In this document: positions 30,401 to 39,253 of the stretch, in pieces
Position numbering within the stretch: the stretch's first letter is position 1
Layout of the letters: the number at the start of each line of letters is the position of its first letter
Source: Branchiostoma floridae
Lineage: Eukaryota; Chordata; Leptocardii; Amphioxiformes; Branchiostomatidae
Assembly: GCF_000003815.2 (NCBI RefSeq)
Contig: NC_049987.1
Span: forward strand, 14,418,266-14,482,265
DNA length: 64,000 bases
Direction of reading: 5' to 3'
Translations under genes and position numbers: made by a program
The notes under the pieces: model-generated
Databases searched by the model: none
Told to the model about the DNA's origin: nothing
What the model saw: the letters and a program-made list of their open reading frames with translations, nothing else

Positions 30401-33400
30401 GGAAACAGACTGGACCTGATTATGTGTGATACACCCAGCCTTTACACAGAAGTTCAAATTAGCCCTGAAATAGGGAAGTCAGACCACTACTTGTTAAGCA
30501 CATCAATAACCTGCTCTCCGGTTAGGAGAAAACTTCCCCAAGGAAGATCTGGATATACCAGAAGGCTGACTGGGACGCTCTCCGGGTAGAACTTGCACAA
30601 GCAAACTGGGACTCCATGCTAGACCAAGATAACCCAGAGCTCTCATGCACAAGGGTTACAACATGTATACAACAGGCCATGGAACATCACATCCCAACAA
30701 AAACGCTACGAACCTTCATAGGTAAACCAGAATGGTACAACGAGGCATGTGAAAAGGCACTACAGAAGAAACTAAAAACATGGCGACAGTACAAAGCGAA
30801 CAATACCCCTGAAACTCGAAACAGATACAACCAGTCTAGAAATGGCTACACATATGTTACCAGAAAAGCAATCAATGCCCACAAAAAGAGAATCAAAGAA
30901 AAAATGACCACTGACCTAAAAAAGGGAAGCAAGAGCTGGTGGTGGACCGCTAAGAGACTGATGGGTCAAGGAGGTAAATGTGACATCCCACTCCTGAGCT
31001 CCGAAAACCAAACATACATTCATCCCGAGGAGAAAGCGGAATGCTTTGCAAGCATTTTTGCTGAGAAATCCACCATTCCCCAAGATGAGAACGACAAGGA
31101 CGTCCCACAGGTAGAGAGCAAAACTGCTTCCAGACTGACAAGAATAGTATTTTGGCCAGAGCAAGTACAAAACGTTTTAGCTAAGCTCGACATCAACAAG
31201 GCCACTGGCCCGGACTCAATACCTGCCAGGGTCTTGAAACATGCTGCAACCGAGCTATCTAAACCCCTAGCAAAGCTCTTTCAGCTCTTGCTAGACAAAC
31301 ACTATATGCCGAAGCAGTGGAAAGTTGCCCACGTGATACCAGTTCATAAAAAGAACAACAAACACGACCCTAGCAACTACCGCCCAATATCACTTCTCAG
31401 CATTATAAGCAAAGTGATGGAATCAATCATAAACAAAGCCCTGTGGAAACACATCTCCGAGAACCATCTCATAAGTGACAAGCAGTTCGGATTCAGGGCT
31501 GGGCACTCCACAGCAGATGCACTGACGTACGTCATTCAACACCTGCATGACGCCAAGGACAAAAGACAGGAAAGCAGACTGATATGCCTGGACATAAGCA
31601 GAGCGTTCGACCGCGTATGGCACAAGGGGTTGATTGCCAAGCTGAAAGCCATCGGGGTCGACGGGAACGTGCTAAACTGGATTGAGAACTACCTTGCAGA
31701 CAGAGAACTGAAAGCCATTATCAGCGGAAAAACATCCACCGCCAGGGTCATTAACGCGGGAGTCCCCCAAGGCTCAATCCTTGGCCCCTTGCTCTTCATC
31801 ATTTATATCAATGATTTGACAGAAAAGCTGGAAAACACATCGATGCTGTATGCCGATGACTCATCAATCATGAGCATTATAAAAGAAAGACGTGAAAGAG
31901 CTAGGGCAGCCCAGTCACTGAACTCAGACCTGGAAGAAATACAAAATTGGGCAAACAGCTGGAACGTCATATTCGGAGCCACAAAGTGTAAGTGCATGAC
32001 AATTAGCAACTTGAAGGACGCAGTAGGCAACCACCCAGAACTCAGCTTCATGGACACTACACTCGCAGAGGTAGATGAAGTTGATCTCTTAGGCGCAACA
32101 ATCCGAAAAGACCTGACATGGAATCACCACATAAAGAAGATGGCCGCGGACGCAGGAAAACGCCTGGGTCTACTGCGAAGAGCCGCCCCCTACCTCAACC
32201 CTCAACAGAGAGCCATCATATACAAGAGTATGGTGCGATCCAGCATGGAATATGCCTCAACCGTCTGGATGGGAGCTTGCTCCACCTCACTCGACCTTCT
32301 CAACGCCATCCAAAGAAGGGCCACCAAGATCATAGACCTCCCCGAAACTGACCTGTACAAATATCAGATTCAGCCCCTGGAACAACGCAGAAACGTAGGG
32401 GCTCTCACCCTCCTGCACCGCATGTACAACCACGACGCACCTGCACCACTCAACAGTCTACTTCCTGAACCCTATACACATCGACGTGAAACCCGCCTGT
32501 CTACATCTCAACACTGCAACGCCTTGGAGCCTGTGAAATCAGCTACCACATCGCACCGCCGTACCTTCCTCCCGGCCACAACAAAACTCTGGAACTTACT
32601 GCCTCAGCACATAGTGACACTTAGGGACAAGTATCAACAACCACTTCAGCGACCTACGTCAGCGCCCTTAAGGACAGCTGCTAATGCTGAAGATCGGAGT
32701 ATGACTACATAGATAAAAAAAAAAAAAAGAACCATTTCCACTCCTGCTGCAAAATTGAAACCTAGCAAAAATAAACTTATTCGCTGTACTGTGCACAAAC
32801 TAAACAAGTTGTATCTGTTTCCCCTAGGCAACACTGTGGCAGAAGAGTTCTCGTATGAGATAGAGTATGACTCGGAGGATGCGCAGAGCCTGCTGGAACA
32901 CTCCCTGGGCCTGAGTCTGGTCAGGAAACAGCGAGACAGGGTCAGCGGGGTCGTGGTGCTCGTCTTTAACCTCATCTTTGCTCCTGCAAAGCCTCTCAGG
33001 TAGGACAGAAAATACTCTCATTTCTTCCTTTTTTCTTTCATTTATTTGTCCCATCATTCCTTTGTCTATCATTTATAAGTGTCCTTTACTTTGTCAACTT
33101 TTCTATTCATTTTTCAATCTTGGCTCTGACTTTTGAATTACCCATGTCGGACACGACAATCTCAACCAGAGGTCAAGCCCATTTTGTGCAAAATGATCAG
33201 TATTGTACAAAATGATACGTACCACTTTCATTGCTTTAGCTGTAGCCAACAGGGTCCTGTCCATGGTACTGAACAGTAGACAAATAAACACTATCCTGGA
33301 ATTAATTTTCAAAAAAGACCTGAGAACTGCTTTTAATCCAGTCTAAGATTACTTCATTCATTCATTTAATCCATCCATTCCTTCATTCAGTGAATTGTAT

Positions 33401-34619
33401 TTTTCTGTTACTCAGACATAATGTGGAGTTGCTGGTGAGGTCTGCTACAGGAGGGGTGTGGAGATTTCCCATCAGGCTGTGTGCCACTGAGCCAACCCCT
33501 GATGACATCATCACCATCGAATCTGTGGGTCTGAATAAGGAGTCTGCTGTCGCCTTCAGGCTGACCAGCCAACAGAGGTATGTACACTTTTGAAAGATAC
33601 TAAAAAAAGTACAAGTTAAAATCAAGATTGTCATCAACAGTGTTTTATTTAACTATTACCTTACATGTATACAAAGTGCTTCTATTTCTAATGCAAAGTT
33701 CTTCATTTTGTTTTTCTTTCCAGTCATCCTGTTGCCTTCCATGCATACTTTGTTGCGGGGAGTGATCCTGAGTTCCATGTGACTCCCCAGACCGGGGAGC
33801 TACTGCCGTTGGGAACAAACGGCACCCAGATCGGCATCTCCTTTACACCACGAATCTACGGCAAGCAATACAATGCCAAACTGGTCATACAGGTAACTAC
33901 TCAGGAACTAAGTTAACTTCTAAACAGCAAATTGTATCTACATGTATTCAACAAATTATGGGCTGCTTTAGTCTTCCTCAGTATGACAGACTTTAACCTT
34001 CTGATGCTGAGTATTCCTGATGATGCCCCCCTCCCACTTCAAAGATATTTCAGTGAAGTTTTCTAGCTTCCAAACGAAATATCTAAGAAACCCTACATTG
34101 CAAGTAGTTACTGCATATACAAACCTGTACAAGTGATTAGCTCTGTATAAGGACCCCTTGGAAAATGTGACCACTTTTTGGTGGTCCCATTTGGTGATAT
34201 TTCCCATTGACACAAGCATTAAGAATTCTGTCTATAGTGATCACATAGACCAGATTTTATCGGCCCTCTAAGTGGTCTTCTTGTGCTGTTTTGACTGTAT
34301 ACTGTATAGTGATGTAGGAATGTCTAGCTTTTAAAGTTTGTTGTAATTATTAATTTCCATTGTCTTTCAAAATTAATGCCTTTTACCAACATTTTCCTTC
34401 TCCCATCCCCAGACCCATGACATGCAGTGGACCTACAACATCCGCGGGATGCCCCAGGTCTACAAACCACCCGTGGGGCGCTCCTCCAGCCCCATCGCTG
34501 GCCCCCACCCCAAACCTACACTCTACGGGCCCAAACGTAACTTCCTGAAGGAGAACATGCAACTGGTCACCACTGGAGTCTCCTCACCGATCAAAGGGAC
34601 GTCCATTCTGCTTAAGTAG
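46..34619 (+). CDS. CFAP47: Cilia- and flagella-associated protein 47 (CFAP47), 3' part, at least 51 coding exons
   Basis: Fifty-one exons with AG/GT borders join without a phase conflict from the GAG codon at 47 to TAG at 34617-34619, giving about 2,670 residues. The 5' end is outside the window. From memory the vertebrate protein is about 3,100-3,200 residues, so roughly the first 500-600 are missing. The product is a scaffold of motile cilia and sperm flagella, built from repeated ASPM-SPD2-Hydin (ASH/MSP-like) beta-sandwich domains with one calponin-homology domain in the middle. What I see here is many beta-rich modules with P..V.F.P patterns, a CH-type block at about residues 1130-1312 of the window product, and a conserved C-terminal strand beginning THDMQWTYNIRG. 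Exon coordinates are in the block entries below. Intron 47 holds a LINE. Hydin-family relatives are the main alternative, but the single central CH domain and the tail favour CFAP47. Confidence 0.9.
1324..1423. repeat. Short inverted-repeat (MITE-like) element, copy 1
   Basis: The left arm (around tacaacacggtgtattccg) and right arm (ccttgttgtattctac) form an imperfect inverted repeat of about 100 bp. The left arm and the following gtatcacc are found again at 61348-61507, which identifies a dispersed family. No coding capacity is visible. It lies in CFAP47 intron 2. Confidence 0.6.
1929..2076. repeat. Long near-perfect palindromic element, copy 1
   Basis: The arms start aatgctaaactttcttccaa and end with its near reverse complement, meeting around position 2000. 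Inner arm sections contain acgggtcaaatttt and aaatttgacccgt. The element can fold over almost its whole length of about 148 bp. A longer, related copy is at 27023-27313. The inner ctgaagaaggcgatagtggt resembles terminal motifs I associate with Penelope-like elements, but no coding part is present. It lies in CFAP47 intron 3. Confidence 0.65.
3907..10773 (+). CDS. CFAP47: CFAP47 exons 7-18: tandem ASH-like domains
   Basis: Exons: 3907-4029, 4266-4349, 4871-4996, 5559-5709, 6073-6167, 6719-6988, 7567-7605, 8020-8221, 8726-8924, 9367-9588, 9958-10069, 10614-10773. Translation shows repeated ASH-type units, for example FVERRILFGSVPINMTTTR followed by LLHNTSQHHAYYQV, and LVNNSPSPITWGLDLEAC. A proline-rich linker (MDAPSPTPSSFPP and on) lies in exon 12. 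Exon 13 is only 39 nt (13 residues, S/N/Q-rich) in phase 0-0, so skipping it would keep the frame. Exon 17 carries SFTFHVSATADNC, a strand pattern I associate with CFAP47. Exon 18 ends in a Ser/Thr-rich linker. Confidence 0.85.
4625..4738. repeat. Dispersed repeat, copy 1 of a pair
   Basis: Begins tagcctgatt and runs through cttatagcagcc, ccagttacagccctggacag and gttacacagacta. The same order of blocks occurs in the same orientation at 5391-5494. No coding potential is visible. Its family is not known to me. It sits in CFAP47 intron 8, just upstream of exon 9. Confidence 0.6.
5391..5494. repeat. Dispersed repeat, copy 2 of a pair
   Basis: Direct-orientation relative of 4625-4738, sharing tagcctgatt, cttatagcagccc, ccagttacagccctggacag and gttacatagacta with scattered differences. 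The two copies lie in consecutive CFAP47 introns (8 and 9) at a similar distance before the next exon. This could reflect one segmental duplication or two insertions. Confidence 0.6.
7750..7799. repeat. Short hairpin
   Basis: The 12-bp arm gaaggatcatga near 7750 is matched by its reverse complement tcatgatccttc ending at 7799, with a loop of about 25 nt. It lies in CFAP47 intron 13. No flanking duplication is obvious. Confidence 0.45.
8318..8606 (+). repeat. Degenerate minisatellite in CFAP47 intron 14
   Basis: About 16-17 bp units of the form tctacagttctatagaa recur roughly 15 times with heavy variation; the last units (8540-8600) are the most uniform. Several units are themselves partly palindromic (ttctatagaa). 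The array ends about 120 bp before exon 15. No coding potential. Confidence 0.75.
11121..15804 (+). CDS. CFAP47: CFAP47 exons 19-26: pre-CH region and calponin-homology domain
   Basis: Exons: 11121-11364, 11939-12172, 12653-12803, 13377-13478, 13694-13889, 14635-14732, 15111-15227, 15670-15804. Exon 19 ends with the conserved W-F-x-x-H-G-W-P-G-G-P-F-P segment. Exon 21 has a basic/acidic helix (VKVQARNRVKEERRSREMAA). The CH domain spans exons 23-26, about residues 1130-1312 of the window product. It contains ERILLAWLNHYYEHMR (helix with the CH-type L-x-W-L/N), the core NFDFDLLDGLVLGAVLAAH, CLHNALKITSAFKTIGLDYD, and DITDPNPVAMLLLCVHLYQ. These match the order of CH helices, with D-x-x-D-G and D-P-N-x-x-x-M-L signatures. 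In other CH proteins the domain binds microtubules or actin; its partner here is unknown. Confidence 0.9.
14147..14188 (+). CDS. Candidate optional 42-nt exon of CFAP47 inside the CH domain
   Basis: An AG at 14145-14146 after a T-rich tract and a GT at 14189-14190 bound 42 nt that would read GIRFPYPFCHMSDK in phase 1-1, exactly compatible with exons 23 (ends 13889) and 24 (starts 14635). Its last bases (gtgacaaag then gtaa) repeat the end of exon 23, so it may be a decayed exon-edge copy instead of a used exon. Conserved CH domains do not need this insertion. It could be alternative or spurious. Confidence 0.3.
15872..15888 (+). promoter_or_regulatory. RE1/NRSE-like 17-mer, CFAP47 intron 26
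   Basis: TTCAGCACCAAGGACAG fits the published RE1 consensus NTYAGMRCCNNRGMSAG at every position. Seen directly; REST-type binding is not shown. It is one member of a dispersed set described in the findings. Confidence 0.45.
16259..22832 (+). CDS. CFAP47: CFAP47 exons 27-37: post-CH ASH-like domains
   Basis: Exons: 16259-16522, 16919-17142, 17665-17738, 18313-18573, 19670-19842, 20240-20363, 20552-20710, 21157-21362, 21689-21832, 22010-22128, 22626-22832. Exon 27 opens VRLTNPSSKPLIYHPMIAG and contains AGRDARDF, typical of the segment after the CH domain. Exon 28 has two in-frame acceptors 18 nt apart (AG at 16917-16918 and 16935-16936), so SFSNKQ may be included or not. Exons 28-29 contain a Lys/Ser-rich linker (KSASQKSSSAKSMKKVKSK). 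Exons 33-37 give two more beta-sandwich units, including VILDDGTINIPIKFQPKGAG and VPNVSNRKLIYQVSSSL. Confidence 0.87.
17972..18032. repeat. Short palindromic element
   Basis: The block cattattgttttgactgtga is followed after a short loop by its near reverse complement tcatagtcaaaacaataatg, arms of about 20 bp. It lies in CFAP47 intron 29, with no coding content. It resembles a small MITE remnant. Confidence 0.5.
23088..23104 (-). promoter_or_regulatory. RE1/NRSE-like 17-mer, CFAP47 intron 37
   Basis: The minus strand reads ATCAGCACCAAGGACAG, matching NTYAGMRCCNNRGMSAG at every position. Function unproven. Confidence 0.4.
23412..29141 (+). CDS. CFAP47: CFAP47 exons 38-47: further ASH-like domains
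   Basis: Exons: 23412-23500, 23699-23802, 24917-25092, 25452-25559, 26028-26139, 26386-26490, 26802-26958, 27508-27525, 28129-28399, 28870-29141. Exon 38 encodes an acidic Ser/Asp/Glu linker. Exon 40 begins SAAMMEVPIQNPTNKELTL, a clear ASH start. Exon 42 has WTRQFIRLYNPTDEPIELEP. Exon 45 is an 18-nt microexon (YEQGK, phase 1-1), bordered by ttcag and gtatg, and is the least certain member. Skipping it joins exons 44 and 46 in frame. Exon 47 ends phase 1 at 29141, just before the intron that holds the LINE. Confidence 0.83.
24395..24472. repeat. Small inverted-repeat element
   Basis: The arms ttaaccctttctatcccaag (24395-24414) and cttgggataggaaaggttaa (24453-24472) are reverse complements apart from two bases, enclosing 38 nt. 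Typical of a very short MITE; no coding content. It lies in CFAP47 intron 39. Confidence 0.6.
25653..25669 (-). promoter_or_regulatory. RE1/NRSE-like 17-mer with a second near-match 30 bp on
   Basis: The minus strand reads TTCAGCACCAAGGACAG, a full match to the RE1 consensus. A second copy near 25695-25711 differs only at the last position of the consensus. It lies in CFAP47 intron 41. Confidence 0.42.
27023..27313. repeat. Palindromic element, copy 2 (long form)
   Basis: Left end ataaactttcttccaacac, right end ctgttggaagaaagtt, and inner arms aaattttcaacgaccactg and cagtggttgttgaaaatttc. Both arms match the 1929-2076 element, but this copy keeps about 170 bp of unrelated centre. It lies in CFAP47 intron 44, between exon 44 and the 18-nt exon 45. 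Confidence 0.6.
29708..30589 (+). pseudogene. LINE AP-type endonuclease part (frame-shifted from RT)
   Basis: An apurinic-like endonuclease of the EEP fold. Catalytic motifs appear in the expected order: YTNIQGLRAK (Asn), MITESKLD (Glu), LLYRPPG, LLAGDYNAHH (Asp/Asn), NRLDLIMC and the terminal SDHYLL (Asp/His). In LINEs it nicks the target DNA to prime reverse transcription. The first ATG of the frame is at 29708, but the frame is open upstream to 29552, where it encodes a basic Arg/Gly segment (RRARGCRGGRN), so the true start may be elsewhere. The frame runs into TAG at 30587-30589. The RT frame takes over at about 30526-30580 by a -1 shift, which indicates loss of one base (or gain of two) in this copy. 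Confidence 0.88.
30616..32712 (+). pseudogene. LINE reverse transcriptase part
   Basis: Reverse transcriptase of about 700 residues from the first ATG at 30616; the frame is open from 30526. Visible RT blocks are RPISLLSIISKVMESII, the QFGFRAGHSTADAL motif, LDISRAFDRVWHKGL (motif A Asp), NAGVPQGSILGPLLFIIYIN (motif B), YADDSSI (motif C catalytic Asp pair), and a C-terminal part ending in a Leu/Arg-rich thumb-like region. It copies the element RNA at the nicked site. All key residues are intact, but it lacks its own start because of the upstream frameshift. The TAG stop at 32710-32712 abuts the A tail. Confidence 0.9.
32828..34619 (+). CDS. CFAP47: CFAP47 exons 48-51: C-terminal domain and stop
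   Basis: Exons: 32828-32999, 33416-33577, 33724-33892, 34413-34619 (stop TAG 34617-34619). Exon 48 resumes in frame after the retrotransposon-bearing intron (phase 1) with NTVAEEFSYEIEYDSEDAQ. Exon 50 encodes FHVTPQTGELLPLGTNGTQ and then IGISFTPRIYGKQYNAKLVIQ, the closing strands of an ASH unit. Exon 51 begins THDMQWTYNIRGMPQVYKPP, followed by a short proline- and lysine-containing tail. I recognise this segment as the CFAP47 C-terminus. Because both flanking exons still splice in phase, the LINE insertion has not obviously broken the gene. Confidence 0.88.
33257..33273 (-). promoter_or_regulatory. RE1/NRSE-like 17-mer with one mismatch
   Basis: The minus strand reads TTCAGTACCATGGACAG, which differs from NTYAGMRCCNNRGMSAG only at the M position (T). 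It lies in CFAP47 intron 48. Listed as a weaker member of the set. Confidence 0.3.
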
Positions 34620-35951
34620 TCGTGATCAACCCTATCAACACTATAAAACTATAGTACATTCTGGTCAAGGAATTTCAACATAGGATAAAACTACTATGCA
34701 ACAGTGAATAATGTTTTGTTCCATCCAGGTTTCAACTTAAAACTGAAATATCTTTCCGTCCGTAAGAAAGCCACAAAGTGAACTAATTGATGAAGTGTCA
34801 TATTTCAAGCTGCTATGTATGATTATTAGGAATACTTATATGGTGATACCATTTTCTGTTGAAAGTATAAAACATGTAAGTGCCTAAATCCTGTATACTT
34901 TGTACATAGAGTAGGTGAATATTCTTACAATAGCAGTGAAATACCCATGAACAATTGCCAAAATTATCCAACTTGCTGCTGTGTACTTGATTATAGTTAT
35001 CAAAAACCATCAGTCATAGTTTCTCAAAATCCCTAATTAAGGAATTCTACAGAATTTTTTTCAATGGGAAGGAGTTCATGTTTCTCATTGGAAGGGATAA
35101 GGAATACTAAACAGGATTGCACCACATTGCCAAACAAATCTTGAGTGAAGAAAAAATGTTTTAATGTAATGCAGTTTGTAAATGTTCACTTTGAATTTCA
35201 GATGTAGCAATACATGTGTACATGCATACAAGATTGTACAAGAAGCTTAGAATATGTGGTAAAAATACATGTAGATACAAATCCAAGAAAGTTAAGGGTA
35301 TAAACACAAAATAGCCTGTAAAGTAGAGTATGAGAATGATGACTATGCAGATAGGGGTTGTTGTTCATTTAACAGGGAGAATTCTCAATTTTGTACATGT
35401 GAAAGTTCGTGAATGGTGTTAATATAGAGCTTTAAGAATGGTTTACCTTCTGTATATACTGTGCGTTAAAGTCTGCACTTCCCGTGGATTGGACAAGTCA
35501 CTGTGCCTTATTCAGAATACATTATATGGTTTTACAACATAAGGATGTCTGGTTGTGTTCTAGTTTATCTTGTGTATACATTTTAAAGGTGTGCTATAAA
35601 CCATAAGAACTCACTTGTCCTGTAGATCATGGGTAAGTAATTACACACAACCATTTTCAAGGTGCAAAGTTCTTTACTCGAATATCTATCTCATGTGACA
35701 GCAAAAATTGTTAAGCTTTGGATGGCCTAGAAAACATATTCTGCATTACTTACATATCCTTACATGTACATATTGTTCCTTAAATCAGCTTTATAGTGTT
35801 TTACCACATTATACAGCTTGTCAAAATATTTAAAAAATCACACATTTGTAATACATGTATTTGGTGAAACCTTGGTGCTCCCTGAAGACTGGAGAAAAAC
35901 ATTGCAGTGGTCCAGACTTAACTTACATTATCGCACTATTACCAAAACCAA
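34620..35951. other. Convergent 3' intergenic region between CFAP47 and the KLHL gene
   Basis: About 1.3 kb of AT-rich DNA that must hold both 3' UTRs. I see no AATAAA on the + strand soon after the CFAP47 stop and no clear signal close to the KLHL stop. No repeat array, RNA gene or further coding frame is evident. Confidence 0.5.
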
Positions 35952-38920
35952 TTACAACAATGGCATTGACATTGTCACGTCTTTTGCAAAGGCTCTTAGG
36001 TGCTTCTGTGGAATGTCGAGATGACATCCTGAGGACGTTGGAGCTGGTCTGACTGAAGACACACCCGTTGTTGTATATGTACGCTCGAGATCTAGGAACT
36101 TATCCTTCAGAGTCAACATGTGTCCACGGTAGTACGTCTTCTCACTGTTTACACCTATGTTGTCATTGTCCAGAGTGCAGCATATAAAGATGTTTCCGTT
36201 GTGGACGGGTGTGTAGAGTGAAATGTTCTGAGGCAAAATAACACCAGGACTAAATACTGGCCAGTCAATGGTCACTGCAGTCCACTGGTCAGCGGCGATG
36301 TCGTAGTACTGGTAGAATCCGTCAGTGGTTGAGTCGCCGTCTACGAGGCCGAGAAAGTGAATCTTGTTGTCCCTGAGAAAGGATACCATGATCTGATTCT
36401 CGTCGTCTGCCCCCCTGCTCATCGAAATTGGGCAAGTTGCAGACACTTTGCTCCAGACATTTGTTTTCACATTGTAGTAGGGTAGATGGCCATTGCCAGC
36501 AATGTTTGTACCGTTTTGGTCCTTTCCGAAGGTTAGGTAGATGTGGTCGCTTGTCGCGACTGCCTCAACATCACTGCAGACTTTGGTCATGGATGGGATG
36601 TAAGACCAGGTGTGATTGGCTTCGTAGTACCGCTCTACCGTTGTCACGGGAACCTCGCCAATGGAGCCGCCCAGGAATATCCTCTCGCTCTTCCCACCGA
36701 TGGCGTACAAGCAGCCATTGCAAGGCACCAGAGCGAAGTTTGCTCTCTTGGCACTCATGTTGCGTACCCTCGTCCAGGAGTTCTCCACGACGGAGTAGCA
36801 TGAAACAAAGGAAGTCACGCGATTCTCAGGCCACAACCGTCCTCCCGCCACATAAACCTTTCCATTCAGCGCCGCTATTGCGTTAAACGTGACCGCGTAG
36901 TTAAGAGGACAAAGCTGGCACCATGTGTCCTTCCTGGGTAGATAACACAGCATCTCCGTGGTCCCCTCCTCATTGCCTGGCGACCTGCTCACCCCGCCTG
37001 TTACCATGACAACCTCCTCCATCTTTCCAGACCTTGCGTTCAATTGTCCAGACGATTCTTCCTCAGATGTAGACGTCTGCTTGGCAATGTATTTCTGGCA
37101 CTCCTCACTCTCCGTTACTAACTGCTCTGTCTTCACATATTCTTCCAAGTATCTTTTTGGAATGTCGGTGAGTCGAATGTTTGAAAATAGAGATGGGAAA
37201 TGGTCCTTTCTCTCTGGCAAATCGCGCTTGGTCCATGACACAAGGTAGCCAAACAGTTCCTCCTCCTTTGCTACTTGCAAAAGATCGTCCGCTAAGAGCT
37301 CTTGTACGCTCTGGAGGGGGATGTCCAGAGTTTCCTCCCGTTTGATGACAGCGTGGACGTTCTTGCGGATGGTCTCGTTGGCAGCTTTGAGGAGATGATC
37401 GGCCTTGTACACCTGAGCCAACGCCTTCATGGCCAGGCAGTTGGACACATCCAGCTGTTCCTGTGGGAGAGGAAATTTGTGAACAAAAACAATAGGAACA
37501 AGACCATATAGAAGATACCGGTAAAAATTCTACTGGTGCTCAAATGAAATGAAAGCAGCTAGGTGCTACACCTACAATCAAACTGGTGTGTTACGCCGAA
37601 GGGTGGTTATACCGGCTATATAGATACAGAAAAACCAGATATCATCACAATACAAGCACATCAACTACGTCAACCACTTGCCCACACATAAACATACATC
37701 ACGCCACTGAAAACAATACCTCCTTCAAGGAGGTCAAAATTACTGTGAATGCCAGTCTTTCCATCTTAACAATATAGTATAACCCACATCAGCTGAGTTA
37801 CAAACTGTATGTCACACTACAGGAAAAAATCCAGTAACAGCTACAGACAGGATACTGCAAACTATCATGCAGGGGAGATTCATTACTGACTAGGAGGTAC
37901 TGGATGCACAGCTCTTTGACCTCCGCCATCAGCAGGTGGTCTGCTGTCTTCAGTAGTTCCTCCACCATGTCCTCCTGTATCCGCAGCGAACCGGAGTACA
38001 TGTACGCCAGCAGCTCCTCCATGACCTCTGCAGAGGTGAAGTTCAAGGTCGCCATCCCACTCTGCTGTTCCATCATGTTTGTCTGGTTGGAGGAAAGGGT
38101 AATAAAAATAGCATTGCCATCACATTAGTTTGAATACTAGTTAGACTAGCAATAGACCAACCCTGACTGCCCATCACAATTAAAAGTTCAGCCAATGAGA
38201 CAGAGAGAATGGCAATTAGAAGTTTGACCAATGAGAGTCTGTCATATAATTGCATCTTTGTCTTGCATTTTTACATTTTAACTGAGATCGGTGGGGGCAT
38301 GTCCGTTAATCAGCTAATGCAGGACACAAATCATTAATCTCCAAGCAGATGTTTGAAAGGAAGAACCTAACACTTTCAAGTACCCTGCATGTTTGGCAAA
38401 GCTATGCCAATGGGAAAACAATAATATTGTACTGTAGGATCAAAATGTTTGTAATCTGCAGTTATAAAGGAGACTGTCGTTTCTTAAAAATCCAGGTAGC
38501 AAATAACGTTATCTCTTCTTTGTTCTTTGTAACTTTGTTCTTTTGGCTGAGGAGCGTTTTGCTAGTTCACTGGACCTAGAAAGAGCTAGGTTTATGATCA
38601 CAACTGGATCAACTAGTTTAGCAATCAAGCCTCAACCGCAAATTTATCGCTCCAGTCATCCAAAAAAATAACAGCTGCGAAGCTGACTAGTGACTACCAC
38701 ACCACACCGGAACCGCGCCAAAATTTACCTGAAAGAGTGTGTCGAAGTACGGGCTACAAGCGGCCAGCACATTGCGGTGGACGCGGAATTCCTTTCCCTT
38801 GGACTTCAGCGTGAAGTCCGTGTATTTGTCCTCTTCTCTCTGTCGGCTAATTCGCTGTAACAGCTCAATTTGGTGCCGAACCCACACCCTCCGTCCTCCA
38901 AGTTGCTGAGCGGCTGCCAT
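35952..38920 (-). CDS. BTB-BACK-Kelch protein (KLHL family), three exons, complete
   Basis: Exons on the minus strand: 38920-38729, 38082-37891, 37460-35952 (stop TAA), all joining in phase 0 to about 630 residues. Residues 1-64 (exon 1) begin the BTB fold: MAAAQQLGG, then DKYTDFTLKSKGKEFRVHRN and VLAACSPYFDTLFQ. Exon 2 completes it with FTSAEVMEELLAYMYSGSL. Exon 3 begins with a BACK domain (LAMKALAQVYKADHLLKAAN onward; ELFGYLVSWTKRDLPERKDH). A Ser/Glu linker follows, then kelch blades seen as VMVTGG, KVYVAGG and LYAIGG with following aromatic W positions; later blades are degenerate (YLTFGK). Family proteins act as substrate adaptors of Cullin-3 ubiquitin ligases; the target is not predictable here. 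The start at 38920 is preferred (AAG before ATGG) over an in-frame upstream ATG at 38956. I cannot assign a vertebrate KLHL number. Confidence 0.88.
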
Positions 38921-39253
38921 CTTGGAAAAAAAGTGAAAGTTTAGGTCATAGGTCACGACGCGTGTGCAGTCTACTGGAGTGAAATTTTAGCGGGGGAGGA
39001 GCCGCTTGAAGTCTCGAGTTCCTGTCCTTTTTTCAGCCATTCAGCTCAGGAAAATTCTTAAAGGATATTCGGGTCATCGAACAAGAAAGGCGGTTAACTT
39101 TTAACTGTCACGATCGCTTTAGGTAGGGGCTGGAAAATGAAGAGATTCGACAGCAAGACTAGTACTGTGTACTGAAAACGACTGGCAAATTTGTCAACAT
39201 TACTCCGTCGTTGGTGCCATATGGTAGTGTGTGTCTTGTAGATCTGAAGCACA
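38921..39253. promoter_or_regulatory. Head-to-head promoter region, KLHL (-) and ARFGEF3 (+)
   Basis: About 333 bp lie between the two divergent start codons. Part of it (38950-39010) is more GC/CpG-rich than the surroundings, with gcgggggaggagccgc around 38988-39005, a possible GC-box-like sequence. No TATA box is evident at a sensible place for either gene. The two 5' UTRs must lie here unless upstream non-coding exons exist. Confidence 0.6.

Larger units (their letters stand above)
29552..32728 (+). mobile_element. Non-LTR retrotransposon (LINE, Jockey/CR1/L2-like) in CFAP47 intron 47
   Basis: An endonuclease frame is followed by a reverse-transcriptase frame and a run of 14 A at 32715-32728, all sense to CFAP47. 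Reading in the EN frame is open from 29552, just after an in-frame TAG, so the 5' end is taken there; it may be truncated, since no separate ORF1 is visible. The run of A starts two bases after the RT stop codon, so there is essentially no 3' UTR. No RNase H domain is visible. A single-base-class frameshift separates EN and RT, but no internal stop is seen in either part, which implies a fairly young copy. I could not find a convincing target-site duplication. Clade assignment beyond the Jockey/CR1/L2 group needs a tree. Confidence 0.9.

Noticed and set aside
35952-38920. Assigning the kelch gene to a numbered vertebrate KLHL
   Set aside because: Kelch blades are divergent and the family is large. 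A tree is needed before naming it.
38921-38956. Upstream in-frame ATG at 38956 as start of the KLHL protein
   Set aside because: It would add MTYDLNFHFFSK, which is unlike BTB N-termini. The ATG at 38920 has a better context.
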